A stretch of DNA of 34,041 bases from Paenibacillus xylanivorans (GTDB lineage Bacteria > Bacillota > Bacilli > Paenibacillales > Paenibacillaceae), in the NCBI RefSeq assembly GCF_001280595.1, contig NZ_LITU01000070.1:442439-476479 (forward strand), read 5' to 3'. Every line of letters starts with the position of its first letter. Positions within the stretch are counted from its first letter, which is position 1. Of the stretch, positions 14,250-22,580 are shown one piece after another. The position numbers were made by a program, and so were the translations under genes. The notes beneath the pieces are model-generated. The model worked only from the letters and a program-made list of their open reading frames with translations. It made no database searches and was not told the DNA's origin.

Positions 14250-15110
14250 ATGTGGAAAGCCCGCTCGAAGCTCTTGTTTACCGTCGGGTTTGGCATTCCG
14301 TTACTCGTGTTCATGCAGATGTTCATGTACGCGATGTACAAAATATTCGGTTGGGATATTCCGTTTAACCTGCTCTGGCTGTGCAATCACTGGATGAGCA
14401 GACTGGGCTGGTTATCTGTAGGCCATTTTCTTATGGCGCTGGTGATTCTGACGTTTGCCGGTACAGGCTGGTTGCTGCTGGATCGGATGATTAAGACATG
14501 TGCAGCGGTACGGAAGCTTCGGTCAATGGAGCATGGGACTATGTCTCGGGAACTGGAAGCTCGGTACCGTCATCTGAAACAAACTCGATTCATTGTGGTG
14601 GACAAGCCGTCACCGGTTGCATTTACGATCGGTCTCTGGAAACCCGTTATTGTACTTTCCACGGGGCTACTTACTATGCTTGATGCTGAAGAAGAAAGAG
14701 CGGTTGTGTATCATGAGGTCCATCATCTGTGGCATCGTGATCCGCTCAAGACGACATTGCTTTCGGTTTTTGCCTTCATGATGCCGTATATCCCGGTGTT
14801 GAAGCATACTTCAAAACATTACAATATCATTAGAGAAATTCTGGCTGACAATGAGGCAATTGAACGTACAGGGAACGTTGCGGGGATTGGCAGTGCACTG
14901 CTTAAACTGATCCGGGCTTGCCCTGAACCTTGGAGGATTAATGAGACAACTATTCAATCGTCTTTTGCTGATACTTCGGTGAATGTACGTATTTCCCGTC
15001 TGTTAGACCCGGAACAGGATGTTGCGCTGACACTTCCCCGCTATGCGGTATTCATTTCTGCCACAGTGATCCTGCTGCTGTCTGTCTTGTTTGTTTGGTC
15101 AATTGGGTGA
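14250..15110 (+). CDS. short M56-family (BlaR1-like) membrane metallopeptidase
   Basis: 286 residues. Membrane segments lie at about 9-30, 58-78, 170-184 and 262-284. The cytoplasmic loop holds the zinc motif HExxH (His155-Glu156...His159 in YHEVHHLWHRDP) and the downstream EILADNEAIE segment that supplies the third ligand in this family. It stops where BlaR1 would begin its extracellular penicillin-binding domain, so the sensor is absent. The frame is open upstream to 14199, but that stretch overlaps BlaI and the ATG at 14250 directly follows its stop. It probably cleaves the BlaI-type repressor or controls another membrane process; both are inferences from the pairing. Confidence 0.88.
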   Translation: MWKARSKLLFTVGFGIPLLVFMQMFMYAMYKIFGWDIPFNLLWLCNHWMSRLGWLSVGHFLMALVILTFAGTGWLLLDRMIKTCAAVRKLRSMEHGTMSRELEARYRHLKQTRFIVVDKPSPVAFTIGLWKPVIVLSTGLLTMLDAEEERAVVYHEVHHLWHRDPLKTTLLSVFAFMMPYIPVLKHTSKHYNIIREILADNEAIERTGNVAGIGSALLKLIRACPEPWRINETTIQSSFADTSVNVRISRLLDPEQDVALTLPRYAVFISATVILLLSVLFVWSIG

Positions 15111-15112
15111 AA

Positions 15113-15124
15113 TTCAACGTTGAA
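15113..15124. promoter_or_regulatory. 12-bp palindrome before doxX-like gene
   Basis: TTCAACGTTGAA is a perfect palindrome in the 40-bp gap between the M56 and DoxX genes. It may be an operator; no regulator can be assigned from sequence. Confidence 0.35.
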
Positions 15125-15150
15125 CTTAAACTCCAAGGAGGAAGATGAAT

Positions 15151-15561
15151 ATGAATAGAAGTGTGGAGATTGGCTTGTTTTTCTCAAGGATCATGATTGG
15201 TCTCATCTTTGTATTACACGGTTGGAGCAAATTCGAGGGTGGAATTAGTGGTACAGTCGGTTTCTTTGAAAGTATCGGTATTCCTGGTTTTCTGGCATCG
15301 GTTGTAGCCATCATTGAGCTGGTGGGTGGTGCAGCCATGATTCTGGGATTGGGAACCCGTGTATTTGCTGCATTGTTCATCGTAGTGATGGGAGGGGTCC
15401 TGCTTACTGCCAAAGTAGGACAGCCGTTCATGAGTGGTACCGAGTTTGATTACCTGCTGCTGGCGGGTTCATTGACACTGCTCTTCACAGGCAGCCGTTT
15501 TCTGGCGGTGGATCATTTCTTCTCCAGACAGGGCAACACTCGCCAGAATGTGAGTGCATAA
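15151..15561 (+). CDS. DoxX-family membrane protein
   Basis: 136 residues with four hydrophobic helices (about 6-24, 43-65, 72-90, 100-118), the DoxX fold. The first helix carries the family pattern RIMIGLIFVLHGWSKF. DoxX-type proteins are linked to redox and thiol stress in some bacteria; a catalytic role is not established. ATGs at 15145 and 15151 are in frame. AAGGAGG ends at 15141, so the second is better spaced (9 nt). It is 40 bp after the M56 gene with no terminator between, so it may share that operon. Confidence 0.88.
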   Translation: MNRSVEIGLFFSRIMIGLIFVLHGWSKFEGGISGTVGFFESIGIPGFLASVVAIIELVGGAAMILGLGTRVFAALFIVVMGGVLLTAKVGQPFMSGTEFDYLLLAGSLTLLFTGSRFLAVDHFFSRQGNTRQNVSA

Positions 15562-15680
15562 AGGGTCTATCACTATCCAATAGGGATGGATAACAATTTC
15601 ATTTATACTAAGCAGCTATCCTATATAGAAGCCTTTTCTCGCTATTCCGGATTACACGTAATTGTACGCGTGAACCGTTC

Positions 15681-15708
15681 AAGCCGGGAAAAGGCTTTTT
15701 GTTTTGGA
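15681..15708 (+). terminator. weak terminator after doxX-like gene
   Basis: AAGCC (15681-15685) can pair with GGCTT (15693-15697) and is followed by TTTGTTTT. The stem is only 5 bp, so termination may be partial. Confidence 0.4.
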
Positions 15709-15789
15709 CGACAAGCCCACCTATTTGGTACAATGAGAATAAGTACGTTACTAATAAAAAATAAGAGAATTTGTAGGAGGGTGCGCTTT

Positions 15790-16491
15790 ATGATAAACGT
15801 CATTCCATCCGATTCCCGCTCCAGCTTCGACCGGGGCTGGCTGCGCGGCAATCACAGCTTTTCCTTCGGTGAGTACCAGGACCCGGAGAATACCGCGTTT
15901 GGACCCATGCGGGTAGCCAACGACGATGTAATTGCTCCTGGTCGTGGTTTCGGGGCACACCCGCATAGTGATATGGAGATTGTATCCATCGTGCTGAACG
16001 GGAAGTTGCGTCATGAAGATAACCTGGGCAATGTGGCTGTTACATCATTTGGTGGAATTCAGCGCATGTCAGCAGGCACTGGCATGATTCATACCGAGCA
16101 CAATGCTTCGGATACGGAAGAAGTGCGTATACTTCAACTCTGGTTCATGCCATATACGAAAGGACTGGAGCCGTCTTACGAGACGACCTCGTTTGATCCA
16201 GACGCACTCGCGGGAGCACTCGTACCCGTCGTATCCCCTGAAGGTGGGGCGCGTGTCGCATCTATTCACCAGGATATGACCATCTATCTTGGCCGATTGG
16301 CTAAAGGCCAGACATTAACATATGAACAGGCAGAAGATCGCCGTATGTACATTTTTGCCATTGAAGGCAAGCTTGGCTTGAACGGAGAGTATCAGTTAAA
16401 TGAAGGGGACACGGCTCGTGTGGAACAGACGACATCCATGAACCTTGATGTAAGTGAGGATGCCTTCTATATGTTGATCGATCTGCCCTGA
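15790..16491 (+). CDS. pirin-family protein (YhhW-like)
   Basis: 233 residues forming two cupin barrels. The metal ligands of the family are present: His57 and His59 (GAHPHSD), His101 and Glu103 (MIHTEH). The opening RGWLRGNHSFSFGEYQDPEN is characteristic of bacterial pirins such as YhhW, for which quercetin 2,3-dioxygenase activity has been shown; whether this one has it is not known. AGGAGGG lies 9 nt before the ATG at 15790. The frame is open back to 15586, but the added 68 residues show no pirin features. A -10-like TACAAT is at 15729-15734 with a poor -35. Confidence 0.92.
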   Translation: MINVIPSDSRSSFDRGWLRGNHSFSFGEYQDPENTAFGPMRVANDDVIAPGRGFGAHPHSDMEIVSIVLNGKLRHEDNLGNVAVTSFGGIQRMSAGTGMIHTEHNASDTEEVRILQLWFMPYTKGLEPSYETTSFDPDALAGALVPVVSPEGGARVASIHQDMTIYLGRLAKGQTLTYEQAEDRRMYIFAIEGKLGLNGEYQLNEGDTARVEQTTSMNLDVSEDAFYMLIDLP

Positions 16492-16539
16492 ATTACCGAA
16501 ATGGAATGGAACTCCAAGATCAAAGGAGGATGTACTTTT

Positions 16540-16875
16540 ATGACGCAGCAGGAATGGTTTATGGTTAAGCATGCAGTGACTGGGCGAGGGCTGGTGAACA
16601 GCAAAACAGATTCGATGTCCTATCGCTATCAGAGAGAGGGCACTGGATTTGTTTTTATCGTTACGGGTCTGGAACAACAGGTAGTGGACAGCATTATGGA
16701 GCTCAGACAGGAGCTCAACGTGTTCCGCTTTGTACAGCGTAAGGATCAACCCTTGGTGAAGCACTGGTATTACGTTCAGGGAGACCGGGTCCAGTATGAT
16801 GGAGAACGCCATACATTGACCATATATGCGGAATCTGAGATCCGCTATGTTCCTGAAGATTATTTTGCCGACTAA
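16540..16875 (+). CDS. small protein of unknown function
   Basis: 111 residues, start ATG 16540 after AAAGGAGGATG (10 nt spacing), which is a strong ribosome site. The frame is open upstream to 16501, but that start has no RBS. The protein is soluble-looking with mixed beta-strand content and no signal peptide, cysteine motif or membrane segment: it begins MTQQEWFMVKHAVTGRG and ends RYVPEDYFAD. I do not recognise the family. It is 48 bp after the pirin gene and before a good terminator, so the two are probably co-transcribed. Confidence 0.75.
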   Translation: MTQQEWFMVKHAVTGRGLVNSKTDSMSYRYQREGTGFVFIVTGLEQQVVDSIMELRQELNVFRFVQRKDQPLVKHWYYVQGDRVQYDGERHTLTIYAESEIRYVPEDYFAD

Positions 16876-16885
16876 ATGAATTATT

Positions 16886-16915
16886 AAAAAGACCTTCCAA
16901 TTGGAAGGTCTTTTT
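16886..16915. terminator. strong symmetrical terminator
   Basis: AAAAAGACCTTCC (16886-16898), AATT loop, GGAAGGTCTTTTT (16903-16915): a perfect 13-bp stem that can work in both directions. It ends the pirin transcript and insulates the iron importer. Confidence 0.93.
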
Positions 16916-16993
16916 CCTTATATACAATTTAATTTGAACTATATGTGTTTCAGGTTGTTTCAAGAAATTTAGGAAAAGAGAAGCAGAAGAAGA

Positions 16994-17023
16994 TTGACAT
17001 GACGAAATGATTATCGATATAAT
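16994..17023 (+). promoter_or_regulatory. promoter of the siderophore importer
   Basis: TTGACA (16994-16999), 18-bp spacer, TATAAT (17018-17023), both hexamers perfect. Start predicted near 17030, between two Fur-type dyads. Confidence 0.8.
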
Positions 17024-17027
17024 CATT
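17006..17027. promoter_or_regulatory. Fur-type dyad overlapping the -10
   Basis: AATGATTA-TCGATA-TAATCATT is an inverted repeat with perfect 8-bp arms, built from the TGATTAT/ATAATCA half-sites of Fur boxes, and covers the -10. Confidence 0.7.
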
Positions 17028-17032
17028 CTAAT

Positions 17033-17047
17033 TGATAATGAGTATCA
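17033..17047. promoter_or_regulatory. Fur box downstream of the start
   Basis: TGATAATGAGTATCA matches the 7-1-7 Fur consensus TGATAATNATTATCA at 13 of 14 positions. The wider repeat ATTGATA-ATGAG-TATCAAT (17031-17049) is perfect. It covers an in-frame ATG at 17038, which argues that translation does not start there. Confidence 0.88.
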
Positions 17048-17115
17048 ATATCAAATTATATGAAGTAGAGCAACTACATTTGTTTACGGCTATTGGTGAG
17101 GGGATTAGTAGAGAG

Positions 17116-18069
17116 ATGAAGTTAGGCTATATGTTGATCGGACTGGCTTTTTTGTCTATCGTATACCTGTTTATTGGCAATTCAGATATTTCGCCTATGG
17201 ATATTTTTCATTTGACCCCAGTCCAGCTTCAGGTGTTACAAGTCAGTCGTTTTCCCCGCTTAATCAGCATCCTTGTCGCGGGTATCAGTATGAGTGTCAT
17301 TGGACTGATCATGCAGCAGCTGACACGCAACCGATTTGTTTCTCCAACAACGGCCGGAACAATGGACTCCGCCAGGTTGGGTATCCTTGTTACTTTGATG
17401 TGGTTTCCTGGTGCTTCTCCACTGCAAAAAATGCTGGTCGCTTTTGCCTTTGCACTGGCTGGAACGCTAATCTTTATGCGGATACTGGAGAAAGTTAAAT
17501 TCAAGGATACGATATACATCGCTCTCCTTGGTTTGATGTTTGGCAATATTGTAAGCTCGGTCACGACATTTTTTGCCTACAAGAACGATTTGATCCAGAA
17601 CATGTCATCCTGGCTGCAAGGTGACTTCTCCACGATTATGAAGGGGCGCTATGAATTGATCTATATCAGTATTCCGTTGCTCATTATCGTTTATCTGTTC
17701 GCTAATCGCTTTACACTTGCAGGCATGGGTGAAGATTTCTCAACCAACCTTGGACTGGCTTATCGAAAAGTGGTTAATCTCGGACTGATTCTGGTTGCCA
17801 TGGTTTCAGCCGTCGTCATTATTACTGTAGGTACAATCCCGTTTCTGGGTCTTGTAGTACCGAATATTGTGACATTGTATAAGGGCGACAACTTGCGTGA
17901 TACATTGCCTCATACGGCAGTGCTCGGTGCAATTTTTGTTCTGCTCTGCGATATTCTGGGTCAATTGATTATTTATCCATATCAGCTCTCCATCAGTTTG
18001 ACTGTGGGAGTTGTGGGCAGCGTGTTGTTCCTGTATTTACTGCTTCGAAGAAAGGCTTATGAATCATGA
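17116..18069 (+). CDS. yclN: iron-siderophore ABC permease 1 (FecCD family, YclN-like)
   Basis: 317 residues from ATG 17116, with about nine hydrophobic helices. It contains RFPRLISILVAGISMSVIGLIMQQLTRNRFVSPTTAGTMD split across helix 2, a hallmark of FecCD permeases and close to B. subtilis YclN as I recall it. With its partner it forms the membrane channel. In-frame ATG 17038 and TTG 17032 lie inside the Fur box, only 2-8 nt after the predicted transcript start, and have no RBS. ATG 17116 gives the usual YclN length and N-terminus (MKLGYMLIG), though its ribosome site (GAGGGG, 12 nt away) is only fair. The stop overlaps the next start by 4 bases. Confidence 0.9.
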   Translation: MKLGYMLIGLAFLSIVYLFIGNSDISPMDIFHLTPVQLQVLQVSRFPRLISILVAGISMSVIGLIMQQLTRNRFVSPTTAGTMDSARLGILVTLMWFPGASPLQKMLVAFAFALAGTLIFMRILEKVKFKDTIYIALLGLMFGNIVSSVTTFFAYKNDLIQNMSSWLQGDFSTIMKGRYELIYISIPLLIIVYLFANRFTLAGMGEDFSTNLGLAYRKVVNLGLILVAMVSAVVIITVGTIPFLGLVVPNIVTLYKGDNLRDTLPHTAVLGAIFVLLCDILGQLIIYPYQLSISLTVGVVGSVLFLYLLLRRKAYES

Positions 18070-19034
18070 GAATGAAGTATACGGCGAATACCTGGAAGTT
18101 TAGCATTTTGATTGCAGCGGCAGTGCTGTTGATTGGTGTATTTCTGGTTATTCAATCCGGGGGCAACTGGGATTATATTCTGCCTCGCAGAGGGAAAAAG
18201 ATACTGGCCATTGTGCTCACGGGTGCCTGCATCGCGTACTCCACTGTCATTTTTCAAACGATAACCAACAACCGAATTCTTACGCCTGGCATTATGGGGC
18301 TTGACTCCCTGTATATGTTGTTTCAGACCTTTGCCGTGTTTGTGTTTGGGAGCACGCATATCAGCTTTGTGAACAAAAATCTTAACTTTGCGGTATCTGT
18401 CCTGTTAATGACCCTGTTTGCTCTACTCCTGCATCAGTTCATGTTCCGTAGAGAACGGGGGCGCAATATCTATTTGCTGCTGCTTGTTGGCCTCATTCTG
18501 GGTACGCTGTTTCAGAGCATGTCCTCTTTCATGGAGGTACTGATTGATCCCAATGAGTTCCTTGTGCTGCAAGGAAAGATGTTTGCGAGTTTTAACAATG
18601 TAAATACCGATTTGCTGATCATCTCAATGGTGGCCATTATTTTGATCCTGCTGTATGCACAGAGGTTTACCAAATATCTCGACGTACTGTCCCTTGGTAA
18701 AGATCACGCGGTTAATCTTGGGGTGGACTACCAATACATTGTGAAAAGGTTGCTGCTGGTTGTGATGGTTCTGGTGTCGATCTCCACAGCGCTGGTTGGT
18801 CCAATCATGTTCCTGGGACTGCTGGTTGTGAATCTGGCACATCAGATATTCCGGACACACCATCATAAAGTGCTGATCTGGGGTTCGGTCATTATCGCAG
18901 TGGTTTCATTAGTCGGTGGACAGCTCATTGTGGAGCGGGTATTTACTTTTGCCACTACAGTAAGTGTCATTATCAATTTTATAGGCGGTGTGTACTTCAT
19001 CTATTTACTGCTAAAGGAGAATAAGTCGTGGTAG
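18066..19034 (+). CDS. yclO: iron-siderophore ABC permease 2 (FecCD family, YclO-like)
   Basis: 322 residues, second FecCD subunit, with about nine membrane helices. Typical segments are RRGKKILAIVLTGACIAYSTVIFQTITNNRILTPGIMGLDSLY in split form and the C-terminal LVGGQLIVERVFTF...FIGGVYFIYLLL. The ATG overlaps the previous stop (ATGA), so translation is coupled. The stop overlaps the GTG start of the ATPase gene by 7 bases. It heterodimerises with the first permease in this import system. Confidence 0.9.
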   Translation: MRMKYTANTWKFSILIAAAVLLIGVFLVIQSGGNWDYILPRRGKKILAIVLTGACIAYSTVIFQTITNNRILTPGIMGLDSLYMLFQTFAVFVFGSTHISFVNKNLNFAVSVLLMTLFALLLHQFMFRRERGRNIYLLLLVGLILGTLFQSMSSFMEVLIDPNEFLVLQGKMFASFNNVNTDLLIISMVAIILILLYAQRFTKYLDVLSLGKDHAVNLGVDYQYIVKRLLLVVMVLVSISTALVGPIMFLGLLVVNLAHQIFRTHHHKVLIWGSVIIAVVSLVGGQLIVERVFTFATTVSVIINFIGGVYFIYLLLKENKSW

Positions 19035-19786
19035 AAGTCAGAAATGTAACCAAACAATACGGCGGCGTCCGGGTAGTGGATGACGTATCACTGAATATTG
19101 CCAAAGGGAAAATCACTTCATTTATCGGTCCCAATGGTGCAGGCAAAAGCACATTGTTATCCATGATCACCAGACTAATCAGCAAGGATACAGGACAAGT
19201 CTTGATCGAAGGGCAAGAGATCGAAGGCTGGAAGAACAAGGATTTGTCCAAAAAAATATCAGTTCTCAAACAATCCAATCACATAAATATCAGGTTGACT
19301 GTGGAGGACCTTGTGGCTTTTGGCCGTTTTCCTTATTCACAAGGAAGACTCACGGCAGAGGATCGACAGTGGATTCAGGAAGCCATCGATTATATGGAGC
19401 TGGCTCCATTCCGCAAAAAGTATTTGGATGAGCTAAGTGGTGGACAGCGGCAGCGGGCTTACATCGCCATGGTTATCGCGCAGAACACCGAGTATATTCT
19501 GCTCGATGAACCATTGAACAATTTGGACATGAAACATTCCGTACAGATTATGAAGGTGCTTCGCAAAATGGTGGATGAATTGGGGAAGACGATTGTTATT
19601 GTCATTCATGACATCAATTTTGCCTCCTGTTACTCAGACTATATCGTTGCACTCAAAGATGGGCGTGTCGTGCAGGAAGGTAAAACGGAAGACATCATTG
19701 ATACGGATGTATTGCAGAAAGTATATGACATGCACATCCCTGTACAATGGATTGATGGGCGTAAAATTTGTGTGTATTTTGCTTAA
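19028..19786 (+). CDS. yclP: iron-siderophore ABC ATPase (YclP-like)
   Basis: 252 residues. ATP-hydrolysing subunit on the cytoplasmic face. Walker A GPNGAGKST at 34-42, Q-loop near 82, signature LSGGQ at 136-140, Walker B YILLDE at 156-161, and the H-loop His in VIVIHDINFA. GTG start at 19028, preceded by AAGGAG about 8 nt upstream. The protein belongs to the FepC/FhuC group, as expected from the permease neighbours. Confidence 0.93.
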   Translation: MVEVRNVTKQYGGVRVVDDVSLNIAKGKITSFIGPNGAGKSTLLSMITRLISKDTGQVLIEGQEIEGWKNKDLSKKISVLKQSNHINIRLTVEDLVAFGRFPYSQGRLTAEDRQWIQEAIDYMELAPFRKKYLDELSGGQRQRAYIAMVIAQNTEYILLDEPLNNLDMKHSVQIMKVLRKMVDELGKTIVIVIHDINFASCYSDYIVALKDGRVVQEGKTEDIIDTDVLQKVYDMHIPVQWIDGRKICVYFA

Positions 19787-19826
19787 AAAAATAAACCAAT
19801 ATAGAGAGAGCGAGAGGTGTCTATTT

Positions 19827-20813
19827 ATGAAAAAGGGTTGGTTGTTTACGTTGCTTGTGGTGTTGTCGGTTGTTCTGGCAGCTTGTGGTGGAAGTAAAAC
19901 AGCAGAAAATACAGGTGCCAGCAGTGGCACAGGATCAGAAGCGAATGCAGCAGCAGAACAGTCCAGTGATGAAATCGTCATTAAACATAAACTTGGCGAA
20001 ACAACAGTGAAGAAGAATCCGGAGAAAGTGGTTGTGTTCGACTATGGTGTGCTGGATACTTTGGATCAGCTTGGGGTAGAGGTTGCCGGTGTACCTCAGG
20101 AGGGAGTTCCCTCTTATCTGGCAAAGTATAACGATGCAAAGTACACCAATGTTGGCGGTTTGAAAGAGGCTGATTTTGAGAAAGTAAATGCCATGAAGCC
20201 TGACCTGATTATCATCTCAGGACGGCTGCAAGACTCCTATGAAGAGCTGAGCAAGATCGCACCGACGATTTATATGGCGGTAGATACAGAAGATTATATG
20301 AACTCCCTGACTTCGAATGTGAAGACGCTTGGAGAGATCTTTGGTAAAGAAAAAGAAGCAGAAGAGGCACTGGCATCGATTGATACCTCTGTTAAAGCTT
20401 TAAAAGATAAAGTAACGGCTGCTGGAAAGAATGCACTGGTTGTTCTGACGAACGAAGGCAAATTAAGCGCGTATGGTGCGGGTTCCCGATTCGGTGTGAT
20501 ACATGATGTGTTCGGTTTTACTCCAGCAGATGCAAATATTGAAGTGTCCACTCATGGCCAGAGCGTTTCATTTGAGTATGTTATGGAGAAAAATCCGGAT
20601 TATCTGTTTGTGGTAGATCGGAGTGCAGTGGTTGCAGGTAGTGGTGAAGCAACTCCAGCCAAACAGGTGATCGAGAACGATTTGGTCAAAAATACAAATG
20701 CCTTTAAAGATGGACACATTGTTTATCTTGACCCGGATTACTGGTATTTGTCCGGCGGTGGTCTGGAATCCATTCAAGAAATGATTAAAGAAGTGGACGA
20801 GAGCATCCAATAA
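19827..20813 (+). CDS. yclQ: siderophore-binding lipoprotein (YclQ-like)
   Basis: 328 residues. The signal sequence ends in a lipobox VLAAC, with lipidated Cys20, so it is anchored outside the membrane. A Gly/Ser/Ala-rich linker (21-50) precedes a two-lobe iron-chelate binding fold (TroA-like). Segments such as VVVFDYGVLDTLDQLG, PDLIIISGR, SKIAPTIY and STHGQSVS recall B. subtilis YclQ, which serves petrobactin and other catecholates. The ligand here is inferred. The frame is open back to 19575, but that stretch lies within the ATPase gene; the lipobox fixes the ATG at 19827. Gene order permease-permease-ATPase-binding protein equals yclNOPQ. Confidence 0.92.
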   Translation: MKKGWLFTLLVVLSVVLAACGGSKTAENTGASSGTGSEANAAAEQSSDEIVIKHKLGETTVKKNPEKVVVFDYGVLDTLDQLGVEVAGVPQEGVPSYLAKYNDAKYTNVGGLKEADFEKVNAMKPDLIIISGRLQDSYEELSKIAPTIYMAVDTEDYMNSLTSNVKTLGEIFGKEKEAEEALASIDTSVKALKDKVTAAGKNALVVLTNEGKLSAYGAGSRFGVIHDVFGFTPADANIEVSTHGQSVSFEYVMEKNPDYLFVVDRSAVVAGSGEATPAKQVIENDLVKNTNAFKDGHIVYLDPDYWYLSGGGLESIQEMIKEVDESIQ

Positions 20814-20842
20814 GTAAATAAAGATTGCTGCATCCATTGATT

Positions 20843-20884
20843 AGGCCCCAAAGGTCTCTGTTATTTACACAGGGGCCTTTTTTT
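20843..20884 (+). terminator. terminator of the siderophore operon
   Basis: AGGCCCC (20843-20849) pairs with GGGGCCT (20872-20878), with an inner CTGT/ACAG stem, and is followed by a run of seven to eight T. Confidence 0.88.
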
Positions 20885-20992
20885 GTTGCCTGAATTGAAA
20901 AAAATGATTGGACATTTTACAAAAAGACCACATAATTCCGTGTGATCTGGCACAAGCTACCTTGTATAAAAATCAGGAACGGAGGGCGGCAT

Positions 20993-22576
20993 ATGGCGGA
21001 CAAAACATCAGGGAAAGATGGTTCACGGGATTCGGAAAAAAAGAAGCATGTCCCTTTGGGGCTGCCGTCTCCCCCTATTTTGCGACAGCCGATAGGCCTT
21101 TCACATGAAAGCCATATGTTGGCACTGGAAGACATTTTCTCGGATTGTTCGGATGTGATCTTCCGCAATGTCAAGATTTCACCTGAAGTAGAAGGACTGC
21201 TGGTATACATCGAGGGCATCGTGAATTCGACGGATATTCAAGATCATATGCTCCGTCCTCTGATTCGCGGTCTGATTGAGCAACGAACCGATGAACCTGC
21301 TGCCCCTTTGGACGATACACGAATCGCCCTGTCGCAGGTGAAAAAAGTGGATTCCTGGGCAGCCGCGGCGGATGGGGTGCTGGAATCCTCCGCACTGCTG
21401 TTGATCAACGGAAGCAAGGAGGCTTGGCTATTCAATGTTAAGGGCGGCATGCGGCGTGGTGTTGAGGAACCCCAGACCGAGTCGGTTATCCGGGGGCCAC
21501 GCGAAGGGTTCACCGAGACATTGCGCGTGAACACAGCACTGCTTCGTTTCAAGCTGAAAACACCCGCACTTAAGATGTTAAGCATGACAATTGGAACCGA
21601 GACCAAAACCAATGTAGTACTGACCTATATCGATGATATTGCCGATCCCAAGCTGATTAAGGATGTCAAAAAACGACTCAACAAGATCAAAATCGATGGA
21701 ATTCTTGAGTCCGGGTATATTGAGGAATTGATAGAGGATCATCCGTATTCTCCTTTTCCGCAGATGCATTATACCGAACGACCAGATACAGTGGCGGGTA
21801 ACTTGCTGGAAGGACGATTTGCCATTTTTGTGGATGGTAGCCCATTTGTCCTTATTGCCCCAGTAACCATGTGGCAGATGCTTCAGGCGAGTGAGGATTA
21901 TTACGAACGGTTCTTTATTAGCAATCTGGTGCGATGGATTCGGTTTTTGTTTGTAGCTATCGCTCTATTTCTCCCCGCGCTGTATATCGCCATTACAACG
22001 TTCCATCAGGATATGTTGCCGACAACACTGATTCTGAGTATTGCCGGGGCAAGGGAGGCCATTCCATTCCCTGCACTGGTTGAAGCCCTCATTATGGAGC
22101 TATCGTTTGAGGCTTTGCGAGAAGCGGGGGTCAGGTTACCCAAAACGGTAGGTCAGGCCGTCAGTATTTTGGGGGCTCTTGTAATTGGACAGGCAGCAGT
22201 TCAGGCAGGGATTGTCTCCGCTCCCATGGTTATTATCGTATCCATGACAGGGATTGCGTCGTTCACGATCCCTCGTTTTAACTTTGCCATTACGGTTCGT
22301 TTACTGCGATTTCCCATTATGATGCTTGCCGGGGCGCTTGGCTTGTATGGCATTGTAATCGGACTGGTGCTGATCTCGGTACATCTAACGCAAATGACCT
22401 CTTTTGGAGTACCTTATCTGTCGGGCCTTAGTCCCTATAGCAAGACGGATACCAAGGATATCGTTATTCGTGCACCTTGGTGGAAAATGATCCATCGTCC
22501 TTCTACAGTGCATCGTGACCAGCAGCGGATGAATGAGAAAATCAATGGTTCACCTGAAGCTGAGGAGGGGTGGTAA
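20993..22576 (+). CDS. spore germinant receptor A subunit (GerA/GerKA family)
   Basis: 527 residues. Part of the inner spore membrane receptor that senses nutrient germinants. The hydrophilic N-domain (about 1-290) contains LEDIFSDCSDVIFRN and the C-domain has about five to six membrane helices, including GAREAIPFPALVEALIMEL in split form, the GerA hallmark. GGAGGG is 6 nt before the ATG at 20993; the frame is open upstream to 20942 without an RBS. It is the first gene of an A-C-D-B operon. No convincing sigma-G promoter could be assigned in the 108 bp upstream. Confidence 0.93.
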   Translation: MADKTSGKDGSRDSEKKKHVPLGLPSPPILRQPIGLSHESHMLALEDIFSDCSDVIFRNVKISPEVEGLLVYIEGIVNSTDIQDHMLRPLIRGLIEQRTDEPAAPLDDTRIALSQVKKVDSWAAAADGVLESSALLLINGSKEAWLFNVKGGMRRGVEEPQTESVIRGPREGFTETLRVNTALLRFKLKTPALKMLSMTIGTETKTNVVLTYIDDIADPKLIKDVKKRLNKIKIDGILESGYIEELIEDHPYSPFPQMHYTERPDTVAGNLLEGRFAIFVDGSPFVLIAPVTMWQMLQASEDYYERFFISNLVRWIRFLFVAIALFLPALYIAITTFHQDMLPTTLILSIAGAREAIPFPALVEALIMELSFEALREAGVRLPKTVGQAVSILGALVIGQAAVQAGIVSAPMVIIVSMTGIASFTIPRFNFAITVRLLRFPIMMLAGALGLYGIVIGLVLISVHLTQMTSFGVPYLSGLSPYSKTDTKDIVIRAPWWKMIHRPSTVHRDQQRMNEKINGSPEAEEGW

Positions 22577-22580
22577 GCAC

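Noticed and set aside
15586..15789. 68-residue N-terminal extension of the pirin
   Set aside because: It lacks family similarity; the pirin start motif and a good RBS are at 15790.
19575..19826. 84-residue extension before the siderophore-binding lipoprotein
   Set aside because: It lies in the ATPase gene in another frame; the lipobox at residue 20 fixes the later start.
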